Assembly: GCA_902609645.1 (NCBI GenBank)
Contig: CACLSS010000001.1
Location: 1-64,000 of the forward strand
Direction: 5' to 3'
From: an uncultured Pelagibacteraceae bacterium
GTDB lineage: Bacteria; Pseudomonadota; Alphaproteobacteria; Pelagibacterales; Pelagibacteraceae
Length of the DNA stretch: 64,000 nt
Shown here: piece after piece, positions 62,450-64,000 of the stretch
Position numbering within the stretch: the first letter of the stretch is position 1
Layout of the letters: every line of letters starts with the position of its first letter
Notes under the pieces: generated by a model
Told to the model about the DNA's origin: nothing
Database searches by the model: none
The model's input: only the letters and a program-made list of their open reading frames with translations
Program-made: the position numbers and the translations under genes

Positions 62450-63574
62450 TTATCTTATATTCAAAGCTAGCACCTCTCTGTGCTCACTTCCTTTATATTT
62501 AGATAAAGGCCTAATTAATTTATTCGCAGTATGCTGCTCCATGATATGAGCAGACCACCCAGTAATTCTAGCCATGACAAAAACGGGTGTAAAAAAATCT
62601 GTGTCTATTCCCATCAAATGGTAAGTTGGTCCACATGGATAATCAACGTTAGGATGAATATTTTTTCTTTCAAGCATTACTTCTTCCAAGGTATTATACA
62701 TCTCCGGATATTTAGTATTTTTCATTAATTCTGCTACTTTCAAAAAATATTTCTTCATGGTTGGAACTCTAGAGTCACCGCTCCTATAGACTCTATGACC
62801 AAAACCCATAACAACTTTTTTCTTATCTAATGCGTTATTAATCCAAGATTTAGCTTTCTGAGGCGATTTAATTTCTTTAAACATATGCATCACAGCCTCA
62901 TTAGCACCTCCATGTAAAGGTCCTTTAAGACTAGCTATCGCCCCGGTTATCGCACCGTGCATATCAGATAAACTACTTGTTATTGTTCTCGCTGTGAAAG
63001 TAGAAACATTAAAACTATGTTCTGCATAAAGTATCATTGAAACGTCAAAAGCTTCTACTATTTCTTTCTTTGGAACTTTACCAAACATCATATGGAAGAA
63101 ATTTTCTGAGTACGATAATTTTTTATTAGGAGGTATAAATTTTTTACCTTTTCTTGCTCTAAAATAAGCTGCAACGGCTGTAGGTGTTTGTGCAAAAATT
63201 CTCATCGCTTTTCTCATATTTGCTTTTGGAGAATTATCACTTGCGTCTTTGTCTTCAAGACCCATTAAACTAACTGCCGATCTTATTGCATCCATTGGAT
63301 GTGCTTTTTTTGGCATATTTTTTATATCATTCAAAATTTGTTTAGATAATTTACGATTATCTCTTTCTTCATTAATAAATTTTTTTAATTCTTTTGATCT
63401 TGGAAGTTCACCATTTAAAACGAGATAGGCAACTTCTTCGAAAATACATTTTTCACAAAGATCCTGAACTTTGTAACCTCTATATGTAAGAGAGTTAATT
63501 TCTGGCATAACCTGTGAGATAGTAGTTTCATCGACTACTATACCCATTAAACCTTTTTTAACTTCGTCACTCAT
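62450..63574 (-). CDS. prpC: 2-methylcitrate synthase (citrate synthase family)
   Basis: This enzyme condenses propionyl-CoA with oxaloacetate. The 374-residue protein has the catalytic His in GPLHGGANEAVMHMF, the second His in MGFGHRVYRSGDSRVP and the Asp in HPNVDYPCGPTYHLMGIDT. The size and GYKVQDLCEKCIFEEVAYLV start are nearer the short PrpC/type I synthases than the long gltA. Its pairing with prpB directly downstream-to-upstream supports PrpC rather than the TCA-cycle citrate synthase, although such enzymes often accept both substrates. Confidence 0.9.
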   Translation of the reverse strand: MSDEVKKGLMGIVVDETTISQVMPEINSLTYRGYKVQDLCEKCIFEEVAYLVLNGELPRSKELKKFINEERDNRKLSKQILNDIKNMPKKAHPMDAIRSAVSLMGLEDKDASDNSPKANMRKAMRIFAQTPTAVAAYFRARKGKKFIPPNKKLSYSENFFHMMFGKVPKKEIVEAFDVSMILYAEHSFNVSTFTARTITSSLSDMHGAITGAIASLKGPLHGGANEAVMHMFKEIKSPQKAKSWINNALDKKKVVMGFGHRVYRSGDSRVPTMKKYFLKVAELMKNTKYPEMYNTLEEVMLERKNIHPNVDYPCGPTYHLMGIDTDFFTPVFVMARITGWSAHIMEQHTANKLIRPLSKYKGSEHREVLALNIR

Positions 63575-63577
63575 AAT

Positions 63578-64000
63578 TTATTCATGTCCCTCAGTTTTAA
63601 AATCTGTAATTTTCTTGTCAGGAGTATTATATTTTTCATACTCTACAAGTTCGTATAACCTTTTACGAGTTTGCATTTTATCTATAATATTATTTTGATG
63701 TCCATCCTTAAAAATAGACCTTAATCCATCCTCAACGCTCCTCATTGCTAATCTTTGTGTAGTTACAGGGTAAATTACAATATTATATCCTAAATTTTCC
63801 AATTCTTTTGTTGATAATAACTTCGATTTTCCAAATTCAGTCATATTTGCAAGTAAATAAACTTTTGAGTTTTTTCTAACATTTTCAAACTCTATTTCAT
63901 CTTTCATTGACTCTGGAAATATAATATCTGCACCAGCTGCCTCATAAGCTTTTATTCTCTCTATAGTTTTCTCTAGACCTTCTACAAGATTTGCATCTGT
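63578..64000 (-). CDS. prpB: 2-methylisocitrate lyase PrpB (N-terminal part outside window)
   Basis: The ORF track begins at an internal Met (63907); I extended the frame to the right edge, where it continues as TDANLVEGLEKTIERIKAYE and AAGADIIFPES. The visible ~140 residues match the C-terminal half of the isocitrate lyase/PEP mutase family PrpB: YLLANMTEFGKSKLLS, YNIVIYPVTTQRLAMRSVED and DKMQTRKRLYELVEYEKY. PrpB cleaves methylisocitrate to succinate and pyruvate. It lies 3 bases from prpC, upstream in the same operon. prpD is not seen in this window. Confidence 0.92.
   Translation of the reverse strand, partial: TDANLVEGLEKTIERIKAYEAAGADIIFPESMKDEIEFENVRKNSKVYLLANMTEFGKSKLLSTKELENLGYNIVIYPVTTQRLAMRSVEDGLRSIFKDGHQNNIIDKMQTRKRLYELVEYEKYNTPDKKITDFKTEGHE

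Noticed and set aside
1-64000. CRISPR arrays, insertion sequences, rRNA genes, prophage
   Set aside because: No spaced repeats, transposase, integrase or rRNA-like GC-rich stretch was seen.

Overview
This 64 kb window is very AT-rich and densely packed. No gap between genes exceeds about 185 bases, and many neighbouring genes overlap by 1-20 bases. The gene content is that of a streamlined marine alphaproteobacterium, most likely SAR11 (Pelagibacterales). Supporting signs are the Gram-negative LPS export genes, the alphaproteobacterial NDUFA12-DUF2155 pair, a CADD-type gene for p-aminobenzoate, a fused SpeD-SpeE protein, many TTG-or-ATG start choices, and a polysaccharide island inserted between housekeeping genes. 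The assignment rests on family knowledge and gene style; no search was run.

Layout. (1) 1-5.7 kb, minus strand: lptF-lptG-lptD-surA-pdxA, an overlapping envelope operon divergent from pepA-ndk. (2) 7.7-13.7 kb: purM-purN, a DUF2066 protein, an Hda-like DnaA relative, aspS, and a stand-alone TSCPD protein that resembles the C-terminus of B12-dependent ribonucleotide reductase. (3) 13.8-21 kb: NDUFA12, DUF2155, metC, an MFS carrier, the CADD enzyme, an M23 peptidase with an altered zinc motif, an FkbM methyltransferase, an omega-amino-acid transaminase and a small membrane protein. (4) 21-41 kb: a surface-polysaccharide island. It begins near a tandem-HTH regulator and a tRNA-Met(CAT). It carries glycosyltransferases, two DegT-family enzymes, three thiamine-diphosphate enzyme systems, a B12-type radical SAM protein, heptose activation genes (hddA and an hddC-gmhB fusion), sugar-nucleotide epimerases and rmlB. 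(5) 41-48 kb: apt, mtnP, mtnA, an ECHDC3-like protein, a CoA-binding protein, a two-domain aldolase/dehydrogenase and the SpeD-SpeE fusion. Together these look like spermidine synthesis plus salvage of its by-product methylthioadenosine. (6) 48-58.7 kb: a DUF6165 protein, GT9 and GT4 glycosyltransferases, redox and oxidoreductase genes, an MFS carrier, rpoZ, FkbM, dusA, a TauE-type permease and a phosphohexomutase. (7) 58.7-64 kb: nrdA-nrdB behind a pair of NrdR-like boxes, a methyltransferase, and prpC-prpB of the 2-methylcitrate cycle.

The most interesting parts are: the cluster of thiamine enzymes with a radical SAM enzyme (25.5-31.6 kb), including a minimal E1 alpha/beta pair that lacks the usual C-terminal domain; the adjoining heptose cassette with a ColD-like His-for-Lys dehydratase; and the methylthioadenosine salvage cluster, where a fused aldolase/dehydrogenase could complete a DHAP-type shunt. 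Smaller curiosities are the orphan TSCPD protein, His replacements in PdxA and in the M23 peptidase, start codons only 2 nt apart in one divergent pair, and convergent genes that share a TTAA or TTAG at their stop codons.
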